Shown here: positions 24,750 through 33,199 of the stretch, in pieces | Position numbering within the stretch: position 1 is the first letter of the stretch | Layout of the letters: each line of letters starts with the position of its first letter | Origin: Sphingobacteriales bacterium | GTDB taxonomy: Bacteria; Bacteroidota; Bacteroidia; Chitinophagales; UBA2359 | Direction of reading: 5' to 3' | Length of the DNA stretch: 64,000 nucleotides | NCBI GenBank assembly: GCA_016718845.1 | Contig: JADKCK010000023.1 | Coordinates: forward strand, 1-64,000 | Notes under the pieces: generated by a model | Seen by the model: only the letters and a program-made list of their open reading frames with translations | What the model was told of the DNA's origin: nothing | The model's database searches: none | Program-made: the position numbers and the translations under genes

Positions 24750-25748
24750 TTACGAATAAAGTAAGATTTTTATGTAGTCCTTCTCTTCGTCTAAAGTCAT
24801 ACCCGATTTAGGTATATACCATTGTTTGCTGGCATAGTACTCGGCGGCTAATCTAAACGATTCGTCGAGTGGTGTCATTTCTAAACCAAAGTCGTTGAGT
24901 ACTCGGCTACTATCTACCATAAAAAAGTTACCGTTAATCCACAAAGGTAAATCGCTCCAAGGTTCAATTTCGGCTTCTTCCTGAAACTCCACATCGGCAT
25001 GTACAAAAGTAGGTTTTTTGTTTAGGGCTCGGCTCATTGAGTCGAGCATTTCCGAGAAAGAAATGATGGGGTGTGTAGTGGTATTGTAAATGTTGCTATG
25101 CGTAGGTACATCAATAGCTCGCGTAACAATTTTAGCAAAATCGTTCACAAAGGTGTGCGAACTTAGGTTTTCGCTGCCCGTTGGCACCAATATTTTGCCT
25201 TGTTGTTGTATGCGGTATAGCCAATAATAATGGCGGTCGAAGGGGTCGTATTGACCATAAATAACACCTGGGCGCAAAATAATGGGGTCTATATCGGCTT
25301 TGGCATCTAATAAAACCTGTTCGCAGGCAACTTTTCGTTTGCCGTAGGTTTCCATCGAGTGGTCGATTTTTTCGGCATCGCTACAGGTATAAAGCAACGA
25401 GTCTTCGGTAATAGTTTGTTCGCCAATTTGTTCAAGGTCGTACACCGAGCCTGTAGATACAAAAATATATCGTCCAATACGCCCGCGCAGGGTATCAACT
25501 ATTTTTTGCAACGATAACGGATAATAACCGCAAAAATCTATCACTACATCCCAGTTTTTGTTGGCAAGCAGTTTAATATCGTCGGTTTCGCGGTTGCCAT
25601 GTATTTGAGCTACGCCCGAAAACAAACCCGCATTAGTTTTGCCCCGATTAAACAGCGTAATTTCGTAGCCACCAAGTTGCAAAAGGTGTTCTAAAAGCAC
25701 ACGTCCTACAAAGGCAGTGCCACCAATAATAAGTATCTTTTTTTTCAC
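24750..25748 (-). CDS. Atypical SDR NAD-dependent epimerase
   Basis: 332 residues. The N-terminus ILIIGGTAFVGRVLLEHL is a Rossmann GGTxFxG motif, and TLFNRGKTN follows as in atypical/extended SDRs of the CSP41 and isoflavone-reductase-like groups. FVSTGSVYD and the later YGKRKVACEQ give the Tyr-xxx-Lys pair. The C-terminal half binds the substrate (LRPGVIYGQYDPFDRHYYW). Substrate unknown, probably a nucleotide sugar or similar. The start codon is GTG at 25746-25748. cutA lies 67 bp upstream in the same orientation. Confidence 0.8.
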   Translation of the reverse strand: MKKKILIIGGTAFVGRVLLEHLLQLGGYEITLFNRGKTNAGLFSGVAQIHGNRETDDIKLLANKNWDVVIDFCGYYPLSLQKIVDTLRGRIGRYIFVSTGSVYDLEQIGEQTITEDSLLYTCSDAEKIDHSMETYGKRKVACEQVLLDAKADIDPIILRPGVIYGQYDPFDRHYYWLYRIQQQGKILVPTGSENLSSHTFVNDFAKIVTRAIDVPTHSNIYNTTTHPIISFSEMLDSMSRALNKKPTFVHADVEFQEEAEIEPWSDLPLWINGNFFMVDSSRVLNDFGLEMTPLDESFRLAAEYYASKQWYIPKSGMTLDEEKDYIKILLYS

Positions 25749-25815
25749 AAAAATAAATTAAATTTGAAGTTAAAGAAGCAGTTGTTGAAGTTAGATGAGT
25801 TAGTTTGGTTAATTT

Positions 25816-26136
25816 TTACAATATATCGCCCAAAACCTGTTCTTGTATCCATGTTTCGTATTCGGGGTTAGCGTTTACTTGCCAGTGTAGTATACAAGGT
25901 GTGGTGTAGGGATGTATGGAGGTAACAAATTGACTAACCTTTGGTAGCAGTTTGTTGCTTGTTTTGACGATAAGTACTACCTCCTTGTCACTTTCTATAT
26001 TGCCTTGCCACCAATAAACGCTCGAAATAGGAAAAATATTTGCGCAAGCAACTAATTTTTTTTCTAGTAATTGGTGTGCAATGTTTTCGGCAGTTTCGAC
26101 ACTGGGATTAGTAATGTAGATAAGGGTAAAAGACAT
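25816..26136 (-). CDS. cutA: Divalent-cation tolerance protein CutA
   Basis: 106 residues, the normal length of the trimeric CutA1 family, which is linked to copper tolerance and protein stability. Conserved motifs: VACANIFPISSVYWWQGNIE, EVVLIVKTS, and IHPYTTPCILHWQV with a Tyr and Cys/His near the end. The start ATG at 26134-26136 is the first in frame. Not linked to copper exporters here. Confidence 0.9.
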   Translation of the reverse strand: MSFTLIYITNPSVETAENIAHQLLEKKLVACANIFPISSVYWWQGNIESDKEVVLIVKTSNKLLPKVSQFVTSIHPYTTPCILHWQVNANPEYETWIQEQVLGDIL

Positions 26137-26250
26137 TTATTTAAATATAATGTATTGATAAGTAAATACTGAAAGCTGAGAAACTTTGTGAGAATATGGC
26201 TTAATTTGTTAATAAATCCTAAAAAATGCAAACTTTAAACATTTGATTTG

Positions 26251-26258
26251 TACCTTTG
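26251..26258 (+). promoter_or_regulatory. -7 box (TACCTTTG) before the first PAP2_C gene
   Basis: TACCTTTG lies 50 bp before the ATG at 26308. Confidence 0.5.
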
Positions 26259-26307
26259 TGCATAAACCTAATTTAAGGCTTTACTGTAAAATAATTTAAT
26301 AATAACT

Positions 26308-26946
26308 ATGATTTTTATAAAAGCTATTAGAAATTCAATATATAGAAACACTTTTGTTATTGGCTTACTATTTATGTATATACTTTTACGTATAGCAGTA
26401 CATATAAATAGTATAGTAGATAACCGAATAGGTGTACAACTACACGACCCTATTATTGCTATATTACCACCTCCGGCTAATTATTCTACGCCCATTTTTT
26501 TGCTTACTTATGGCATTATTATGGTAATGATGTATTACGGATTTTTTCACAAACCAATTATTTTGATACAATATGCTTATGGTTTGATAATTATTAATAT
26601 TTTTAGGTGCATAGCCATTTGGAACATCCCCTTAGAGCCACCAATTGGAATAATACTGCTACACGACATTTTTATAGAGTCGACCACACCCAATGGATTA
26701 CCAGTAGCTAAAGATTTATTTTTTTCGGGACATGCAGCCAGTACTTTATTAGCAGCCTTACTTATTACCCGCCCAAACTTACGTAAAGGGGCTATAGTTG
26801 CTGCTTTTTTTATGGCTTTTCTAATGCTAAATCAACGCGTGCATTACTCAATAGATATATTTGGCGGTTGGCTGATGGCATATTTGTGTCAGCGATTAGT
26901 ACAACATTTTTTTCCTATTTGGATGCCTCAAATAGCTACTTTATAA
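26308..26946 (+). CDS. Sphingomyelin-synthase-like (PAP2_C) membrane phosphotransferase, copy 1
   Basis: 212 residues, about five or six membrane helices. Three elements of the SMS/PAP2_C active site are at the expected places: R100 with IPLEPP (the SMS 'RxxTxxxTxLPVP'-like loop), SGH with H142, and VHYSIDIFGG with H179 and D183; the His-His-Asp triad moves a phospho-head-group between phospholipid and ceramide in eukaryotic SMS. In Bacteroidota, which make sphingolipids, a head-group transferase for phosphoethanolamine or phosphoinositol ceramide is a reasonable role; it may equally act on another lipid. Copy 2 lies 458 bp downstream in the same orientation. Confidence 0.75.
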   Translation: MIFIKAIRNSIYRNTFVIGLLFMYILLRIAVHINSIVDNRIGVQLHDPIIAILPPPANYSTPIFLLTYGIIMVMMYYGFFHKPIILIQYAYGLIIINIFRCIAIWNIPLEPPIGIILLHDIFIESTTPNGLPVAKDLFFSGHAASTLLAALLITRPNLRKGAIVAAFFMAFLMLNQRVHYSIDIFGGWLMAYLCQRLVQHFFPIWMPQIATL

Positions 26947-26971
26947 ATCTAACAATTTAATACCAAAATAA

Positions 26972-27152
26972 GTAAGTAGTAGTTATCTAGTCCATATAAG
27001 TTATTTAAATAAATGTACTTGCCCCGCTTGACGCGGAATCGGTTTTTTCTGGGGGTGATGATTTGCTTTCCATGTTTTGCACAGTTGGGGGCACCCCCAA
27101 AGCAAAGCAAGCGCAAACATCCAATCAGAACATTTCAATGTCTGTATCAAAA
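26972..27152 (-). repeat. GGGGGTG/CACCCCC element, copy C (full length, inverted)
   Basis: The reverse complement of this 181-bp stretch matches copies B and F from TTTGATACAGACATTGAAATG to AACTACTACTTAC, with the central loop slightly longer. It sits between the two PAP2_C genes and fills most of that gap; the plus-strand reading frame at 27013-27219 lies within it and is not considered a gene. Confidence 0.9.
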
Positions 27153-27345
27153 TAATAAGTCAACAGAAACAGCTTGTTATTATCGCAAAAATAAAACAAT
27201 AAGCACCGCATTCTTTTGATAACTAAACAGCAGAAAGGTTTAACACACCATGCACAAAAATAAAAATTTTGGAACAAACGTAACCTTTTTTTTAACATTT
27301 GCTAATCTAAACAACCCACAAAGGTAAACTTAACTTAATATTGCG

Positions 27346-27353
27346 TACCTTTG
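27346..27353 (+). promoter_or_regulatory. -7 box (TACCTTTG) before the second PAP2_C gene
   Basis: TACCTTTG lies 51 bp before the ATG at 27404, at the same distance as in copy 1, so the promoter was probably duplicated with the gene. Confidence 0.55.
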
Positions 27354-27403
27354 CGGCTTTATAGAACTTTAGTCGAAATACTAAAAAAGCAATTAAAATA
27401 ACT

Positions 27404-28066
27404 ATGAATTTTTTTCAGGCTATTAAAAACCCAACTTACCGAAACTTCTTTATAATAGGATTGATATTTATTTACGCTGCGCTGCGTTTAACAGGCTATG
27501 TAGATTATGTAGCAGACAACCGAACAGGAGTACAACTATACGACCCAATCATTGCCATGTTGCCGCCTGTTGCCGATTATTCACCGCATATCTTTTTTTG
27601 CACCTATGGTATTATTATTGCCATGGTATTATATGGTGTTTTTCGGGAGCCAATGGTGTTAGTACAGTATTGCTATGGTTTGGCATTTATTAAAATAGTG
27701 CGTTGTTTTACCATCTGGAACATTCCATTAGAACCACCAGTAGGTATTATACGTCTACGCGATGTACTCATAGAATCGGTTACACCACATGGTATTTCAA
27801 CAGCCAAAGATTTGTTTTTTTCGGGACATGCAGCTACCACTATGTTTGCGGCTTTACTTATTGTGCATCCTACTATGCGTAAAGCAGGGATAATGGTGGC
27901 ATTTTTTGTGGCATTTTTAATCCTCAATCAACGCGTACATTATTCAATAGATATATTGGGCGGATGGCTAATGGCTTTTATATGTTATCAAGTTGTGCAA
28001 TATGCTCCACCAATTTTGAACCCACAAATGGCTAAACTAGAAGCCCAACAACAAGAGGGTATTTAA
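27404..28066 (+). CDS. Sphingomyelin-synthase-like (PAP2_C) membrane phosphotransferase, copy 2
   Basis: 220 residues, alignable without gaps to copy 1 over the first 190 residues and roughly 60 percent identical by eye. The catalytic set is the same: R100 and IPLEPP, SGHAATTM with H142, VHYSIDILGG with H179 and D183. The DNA sequences have diverged, so the duplication is not recent. The C-terminus is a little longer (LEAQQQEGI). Each copy has its own promoter box; they may act on different lipids or under different conditions. A terminator follows at 28095. Confidence 0.75.
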   Translation: MNFFQAIKNPTYRNFFIIGLIFIYAALRLTGYVDYVADNRTGVQLYDPIIAMLPPVADYSPHIFFCTYGIIIAMVLYGVFREPMVLVQYCYGLAFIKIVRCFTIWNIPLEPPVGIIRLRDVLIESVTPHGISTAKDLFFSGHAATTMFAALLIVHPTMRKAGIMVAFFVAFLILNQRVHYSIDILGGWLMAFICYQVVQYAPPILNPQMAKLEAQQQEGI

Positions 28067-28094
28067 TACTTCGTTTTTAGTATAGACAATTTCG

Positions 28095-28129
28095 AGCTAT
28101 TTTTCTTGTAAAGAAAAATAGCTTTTTTG
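28095..28129 (+). terminator. Rho-independent terminator after PAP2_C copy 2
   Basis: AGCTATTTTTCTT-GTA-AAGAAAAATAGCT arms followed by TTTTT, 29 bp past the stop codon. Confidence 0.85.
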
Positions 28130-28166
28130 TTTGAGAACCATACATAATTTGGGGGCTTACTAAAAT

Positions 28167-28206
28167 AAAACTCGACAAGGTATGAGATTACCTTGCCGAG
28201 TTTTTT
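28167..28206. terminator. Second hairpin between convergent genes
   Basis: AAAACTCGACAAGGTA and TACCTTGCCGAGTTTT arms (one mismatch) with a 6-nt loop. A/T-rich ends on both sides allow termination of the minus-strand T9SS gene, which ends 125 bp away. Confidence 0.65.
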
Positions 28207-28330
28207 ATTTAATTATTACCAACTTTGGGCAATAATTGTGTATCTATTAGCACCAGTATTTGGTTTTACAAACATAGTTAGCTAAATACAAAATGCAATC
28301 CAATATCCTGTAACGAACAGTGGGCAACAC

Positions 28331-31081
28331 CTACTGTACCACAATTTTTTGTACTTTTTTGCCGTAATCTGTTTTCAGATTTACAAAATAAGTGCCTGCC
28401 GATACTTGGCTTAGGTTCAAGGGTAGGTTATAAGTACCCGCATTGCGTTTGCCCATATTGATGGTGTGTACCAATTTGCCAGTAATGTCGTATACTTCAA
28501 TGCTGGCAGTGCTTGCTTTGGGCAACGATACTTGTACCGTGCCAATATCCGTTATTGGGTTAGGATAGGTAGTAAGTTGTAAGTCGGTGCCAACAACAGT
28601 GGTAGTTGCCGTAAATTCGGGTAGGGTGGTGTCGCAGAAGTTAGGGTCGGCAAACTGCGTGCAACGATAAAAACCACGACCATGTGTACCGATGTAAATA
28701 ACAGGGCATCCTAATTGTCCCATGGTTATTTCACGAATACGGAAAACAGGCACATTGCCCATACTGTTGTTTTCGGGTGTCCATGTTTCGGTTGCTTTGC
28801 TATACATCCAAACGCCCATTTCGGTGGCAGCTAAAATTTTATCGGGGTCGGTACTTAGTTGCACAGCATCGTATACGGGCATTGGAGGCAAGTTGTGTTG
28901 GATAGATTCAAACGTAGGTGACGAAGAAATACCATTGGTACTGTAGTAAATATTATCGTCTCCGCCATAGTTACCCAAAGTAACAATTACCTCGTTGGGG
29001 GTACTACCTACTATTACGCTGGTTACATAACGGCTAGCTGCAACGGTAACAACTGTTGATGCAGTTGGGCTGGTGGCATTTAGGTTAGTTACGCGTCGTA
29101 CACGACCTGTTTGCGAGCCTGCCCACAAATAAGAGCCGTCTTTTGAAAAATTAACGCAACTTACGCCACCTGTTACGGTACTTACGTTTTTCCAAGTAGA
29201 TACACCGCCTACGTTTAAGGGGTCTAAAGTAACCCAAATTTTACCGTTGTTTGAGCCTGTTGCCAATTTAGCATCAATTTCGCCCGTTGACTGAAACTTG
29301 TTTAAATCCTCCCATAAAGAAAAAGGTGTTACAAATTCTGCTCCACCATCAATATTTCCATCTGGCGAACACGCACCGCTAACCAATGGTTGGCAGTCAA
29401 TATTTTCGTCAAGCACCGATACAAAAGCACCACCGCCATTAGCCGAGCGGAAAAGTTCTCCTTCGGGGCGACCGCCAAACATAATGTTGGGGTTAATCAA
29501 CGATATTTCGGCATAGCCACCATCGCCACCCGCTACCTCGTTAGAGGCTAACCACGAGTTAGCACCGTCAAAAGCCACATAGCGTGTGCCGTTGTCTTGG
29601 GTCCCACCCAATACGCGTCCTTGCAAACTAGCTGCTACGCTATAAAATTGGGTAACATTGTAGTTTTTATTTTTGGCTTTAAATGCAGGGAAAGTGGCAT
29701 CGGCATTGTCGGTTTTAAATACACCGCCGTCGCACATTACATACATTTTTTTAGCATCATTCGGGTCAAACACAATATCGTGTTTGTCGGCATGTACATA
29801 ATAAGGGTTGCTAAAATCTTCGCCTAAGTTGTCAATTTGTAACCAACCTTGCTCGGCTGTCCACGACCACAAAGTGACACCTCCTAAGAATATACGGTCG
29901 GGGTTGCCGCCATCAACGGCAAATGCTAAGTCGTAGTCGCCTTGGCAAAGTGCCGAGTTGGTCATGGGTTCAAAATATTCGGCATCGCCTTCGCCTATTG
30001 ATTGCCAAGTATCGCCACCATCGTCCGATTTATAGATACCCAATAAGCAGCTATTGGTTTTTACCAATACGGCATACACTTTGTTGGGGTCGGTGGGTGA
30101 TACTGCCAAACGGCGGCGGGCAGTTGTAGAACTTGGTAACTTACCGGGCGTCGTGCCACTCAAAAGTGTAAACGAATCACCGTTGTCGGTCGAGCGATAG
30201 TAAGCACTGCCAATAATAGCGTGTATAGTTCCGTTAGATGCCACTACTACGTCGGTGCCTTCGGTGTTAACGGGTATGCTGGTAGGCACTTCCCAGGTAT
30301 TACCACCATCGGTACTTTTTACAAAACCACGATTGTGTCCGGCATAGACAGTACCATTGGGTGCAACGGCAATTTTGTTAACGGCTGCCCAACTTATCTC
30401 GGCATCGTTGGCATTGGTGGGGCGGGTGCTTGCCAATTGTTGGAAAGATACACCGCCATCGGTAGATTTGTAGATACCTTCGCCCGGCACACCTGCCGAA
30501 CCCTCGCCTAAGTTACCATTAGAGCCAGAGCCACCTACATAGTAAAAACCCTCGCCTGTGCCTAAGTAAATGTCGCCATTAGGTGCCGCTGTACCGCACG
30601 AAAAAGCTTGGCTTTCGAAGGCGGGGCTTGTGCCAACAGCACGCGAGTTTTGCGGGTGGTCGGTCCAGTTATTACCGCCATCGGTAGAGGTAAACACGCC
30701 ACCAGCTACACCTGCTGTAATAAGGCGGTTGCTGTTGTTTTTGTCGATGATTAACAAGCGTGTGCGACCGCCAACGTTATTGGGTCCTAACGACTCCCAG
30801 TTTAGCTGCCCTTCGCGGTCTGCCATAGCTTGGGCTGTTTTTTTACGAGCATTGATAACATCGGCAGGGTCAATAAAGCCTGTTTGTGGGTTTACCATTC
30901 TTTTCATCAGGTAATCGCGCGAGCCAGCCCATTCGCGGGCTTCTTCTTCGGCTTTTTCTTTGTTGTTTTCTACTCGCTCGGCGTATTGTTGTTTAGCTAC
31001 GTAGTGGTTACCCAATTGGTAACAACCCAAAGCTGCAGTTACTGCCAAAGCGGACAATAAGAGTGTTTTCTTTGTAAACAT
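28331..31081 (-). CDS. Large secreted BNR/VPS10-type propeller protein with T9SS sorting domain
   Basis: 916 residues from the ATG at 31079-31081 (a longer frame adds residues upstream of a good signal peptide). A hydrophobic N-terminus is followed by a charged helical stretch. At least five Asp-box motifs of the type STDGGxxW are visible (STDGGNNWTDH, STDGGVSFQQL, STDGGNTWEV, STDNGDSFTLL, SDDGGDTWQSI), marking blades of one or two sortilin/sialidase-like beta-propellers. The last 75 residues are a type A T9SS sorting domain (TYPNPITDIGTVQVSLP, ITGKLVHTI, SAGTYFVNLKT). Surface or secreted; glycosidase activity is not implied by BNR repeats alone. Confidence 0.9.
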   Translation of the reverse strand: MFTKKTLLLSALAVTAALGCYQLGNHYVAKQQYAERVENNKEKAEEEAREWAGSRDYLMKRMVNPQTGFIDPADVINARKKTAQAMADREGQLNWESLGPNNVGGRTRLLIIDKNNSNRLITAGVAGGVFTSTDGGNNWTDHPQNSRAVGTSPAFESQAFSCGTAAPNGDIYLGTGEGFYYVGGSGSNGNLGEGSAGVPGEGIYKSTDGGVSFQQLASTRPTNANDAEISWAAVNKIAVAPNGTVYAGHNRGFVKSTDGGNTWEVPTSIPVNTEGTDVVVASNGTIHAIIGSAYYRSTDNGDSFTLLSGTTPGKLPSSTTARRRLAVSPTDPNKVYAVLVKTNSCLLGIYKSDDGGDTWQSIGEGDAEYFEPMTNSALCQGDYDLAFAVDGGNPDRIFLGGVTLWSWTAEQGWLQIDNLGEDFSNPYYVHADKHDIVFDPNDAKKMYVMCDGGVFKTDNADATFPAFKAKNKNYNVTQFYSVAASLQGRVLGGTQDNGTRYVAFDGANSWLASNEVAGGDGGYAEISLINPNIMFGGRPEGELFRSANGGGAFVSVLDENIDCQPLVSGACSPDGNIDGGAEFVTPFSLWEDLNKFQSTGEIDAKLATGSNNGKIWVTLDPLNVGGVSTWKNVSTVTGGVSCVNFSKDGSYLWAGSQTGRVRRVTNLNATSPTASTVVTVAASRYVTSVIVGSTPNEVIVTLGNYGGDDNIYYSTNGISSSPTFESIQHNLPPMPVYDAVQLSTDPDKILAATEMGVWMYSKATETWTPENNSMGNVPVFRIREITMGQLGCPVIYIGTHGRGFYRCTQFADPNFCDTTLPEFTATTTVVGTDLQLTTYPNPITDIGTVQVSLPKASTASIEVYDITGKLVHTINMGKRNAGTYNLPLNLSQVSAGTYFVNLKTDYGKKVQKIVVQ

Positions 31082-31133
31082 GTCGAATTTTATTTGGTAA
31101 TTATTTTGTTGATAAATTAAATGTTTTTGTGAT

Positions 31134-31740
31134 TTAGTGCGTAAACACCTTATTAAGGTCAATTGTCAAATCTGGAAACAAGTAAGAGCTAAACGTATCT
31201 TCATCTATCCAAATTTTAACTAAAAAATACTTTTGGGTTGATGAATCAAGGGCAAACTGATGTACGGTTTCGTGGGTAGGGTCTACAATCCAGTATTCTG
31301 GAATTTCGTTTGCCTCGTACAATTCGTACTTTGTTTTCATTTCTTTTTTACTGTTACCCTCCGACAGTATTTCTACCACCAAATCGGGCGAACCTAAGCA
31401 ACCTTTGGTATCAATTTTTGATAAATCGCAGATGATACACAAATCGGGTTGTACGGTTGTCAAAATATTTTCGTTGTTGATTGCTGCTTTTTGCCCATCT
31501 TTTAATCGCACATCAAAAAGGGGCGGAGTAGGCTCTGCAAGATTTTTCCCACAAATAAGAAGCGATAAGGTAAGATAAATTCCACGAAATACGTTGATGA
31601 TACTCTACGGGAGCCGACATGCGCACCATTTTGCCTTTTATCAGTTCAACCATTTCGTTAAACCTCCAACTTAGGTAATCGGCGTAGGTATAAATAGCGT
31701 TTGGGTCTAATTTATTGATGTCATTTATTGCTTGAGTCAT
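31134..31740 (-). pseudogene. Uma2 family endonuclease-like gene, frameshifted
   Basis: The first part (31513-31740) reads YTYADYLSWRFNEMVELIKGKMVRMSAP and stops at YSAPF; the second (31134-31511) continues with DVRLKDGQKAAINN, QPDLCIICDLSKID, GSPDLVVEILSEGNSK and EYWIVDP. Together they make one normal Uma2 (PD-(D/E)xK-like) protein of about 200 residues. Removing one T from the T5 run at 31515-31519 (minus-strand CCTTTTTGATG) restores the whole frame. Uma2 proteins are abundant and often multiplied; their biological role is unclear. Either a sequencing indel or a real null mutation. Confidence 0.85.
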
Positions 31741-31794
31741 TGTTTTTTTATTTGTTTGGTATGAAGAAAAGCGGGAACAACTCTTAGTGAATTG

Positions 31795-32667
31795 TTAAAA
31801 CAAATGTTTTTCGGCATGATACGATGAACGCACCAATGGACCACTTTCGCAATACAAAAAGCCTTTTTGCAGGGCTACTTCTTTGTAATGGGCAAACATA
31901 TCGGGGTGTACAAACTCGGCTACGGCAAGGTGGTTTTTGGTGGGGCGCAGATACTGACCAACGGTTAATATCTCGCAGCCATGAGCCACTAAATCGTCCA
32001 TGGTTTGGTACACTTCGTCGGGGGTTTCGCCCAAGCCCAACATAATACCCGATTTGGTGCGTAGATTTTCGGCTTTGGTGCGTTTTATTTGCTCTAAGCT
32101 GCGCTCGTATTTGGCTTGCGGACGCACCAATTTATATAAACGCGGCACGGTTTCCATGTTGTGCGATACTACTTCGGGGCGTTCGGTAAGTACTGTATAA
32201 AGGTTTTCCCAACGGGCTTTAAAGTCGGGTATAAGGGTTTCCATGGTAGTTGTGGGGCTTGCCAAACGCACCTCGCGTATGGTAGCTGCCCAAACGCCTG
32301 CACCGCCGTCTTTTAGTTCGTCGCGGTTGACTGATGTGATAACGCAATGTTTTACACCCATTAGTTGTACGGCTTCGGCTACGCGGCGCGGCTCGTCAAG
32401 GTCAAGTTCGTTTGGTTTGCCAGTAGCTACCGCACAAAACGAACAAGAACGTGTACACACATTGCCCAAAATCATGAAGGTAGCCGTGCCAGCACCCCAA
32501 CATTCGCCCATATTTGGGCAGTTACCGCTTTCGCAAATGGTGTGCAGTTTATGTTTGTCTACCAAACTACGAACATGGCGATAATTTTGTCCAACAGGTA
32601 GTTTTACCCGCAACCAATCGGGTTTTTTATTTGGGTTAGAAGGTGCTATAGTAGGAGAATCTATCAT
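31795..32667 (-). CDS. lipA: Lipoyl synthase
   Basis: 290 residues. Radical-SAM enzyme inserting two sulfurs into protein-bound octanoate. Both clusters are marked: C45-xxxx-C50-xxxxx-C56 (CESGNCPNMGEC, the auxiliary cluster) and C71-xxx-C75-xx-C78 (CTRSCSFC, the SAM cluster); the C-terminal RSSY motif is present in PLVRSSYHAE. lipB is not in the window. A -7 box TAACTTTG at 32749-32756 lies upstream. Confidence 0.95.
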   Translation of the reverse strand: MIDSPTIAPSNPNKKPDWLRVKLPVGQNYRHVRSLVDKHKLHTICESGNCPNMGECWGAGTATFMILGNVCTRSCSFCAVATGKPNELDLDEPRRVAEAVQLMGVKHCVITSVNRDELKDGGAGVWAATIREVRLASPTTTMETLIPDFKARWENLYTVLTERPEVVSHNMETVPRLYKLVRPQAKYERSLEQIKRTKAENLRTKSGIMLGLGETPDEVYQTMDDLVAHGCEILTVGQYLRPTKNHLAVAEFVHPDMFAHYKEVALQKGFLYCESGPLVRSSYHAEKHLF

Positions 32668-33199
32668 CGAAAATAAGATTTTTACGTTTGAAGGGTTAAA
32701 AATACGCTTTATTTCGCAATTTTTCTAAAAAAATGCCCTTAAAAGCAGCAAAGTTAGCAATTTGATGTTATTTTTGTGCCAAACTGTGCTAGTTTTTTTC
32801 TGTTTGTTATCAGAATGGTTTTTTTTGTAGGGTTAACAAATCAAACGTGTTTAGGTTTAAACTAAATGGGCTTATTTATCCTGCAAAAAAAGGGCTTATT
32901 TAGTACTTTTCCAAAAAAAAAAAATGCCGCTTATCGCTCAAAAAAAACGCTTAAAAGCACTGTTTTTTACCTAAACTCACTGATTATCAGTAAGTTATGC
33001 GAGTGGCTAAAAGGCGTTTATCCTGAAAAGTAACCAAATAATAAAAAGCAATTTGCAAATAAAAATAAAAACACCTTTTTTACGTTTGTCAAAAAAAGGT
33101 AATTAATTAGGTTATGCACCCTCACTTTGAAGATTAGGGCTTGCAAATAGCACAAAAAACTAACTATCGCTTAATATTTTTCCGAGAACTAAAAAGAAC
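32668..33199. other. AT-rich divergent intergenic region
   Basis: A 530-bp gap between divergent lipA and the TIR gene, rich in A- and T-runs (for example TTTTTT at 32821 and A9 near 32915). A TAACTTTG box on the minus strand at 32749-32756 with TTTG 23 bp upstream probably serves lipA. GCTTATCGCTC, CGCTTAAAAGC and similar short direct repeats are seen around 32928-33020. No gene identified. Confidence 0.5.
32749..32783 (-). promoter_or_regulatory. Probable lipA promoter
   Basis: TTTG and TAACTTTG on the minus strand, separated by 23 bp, within the accepted Bacteroidota spacing. About 80 bp leader to the lipA ATG. Confidence 0.5.
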
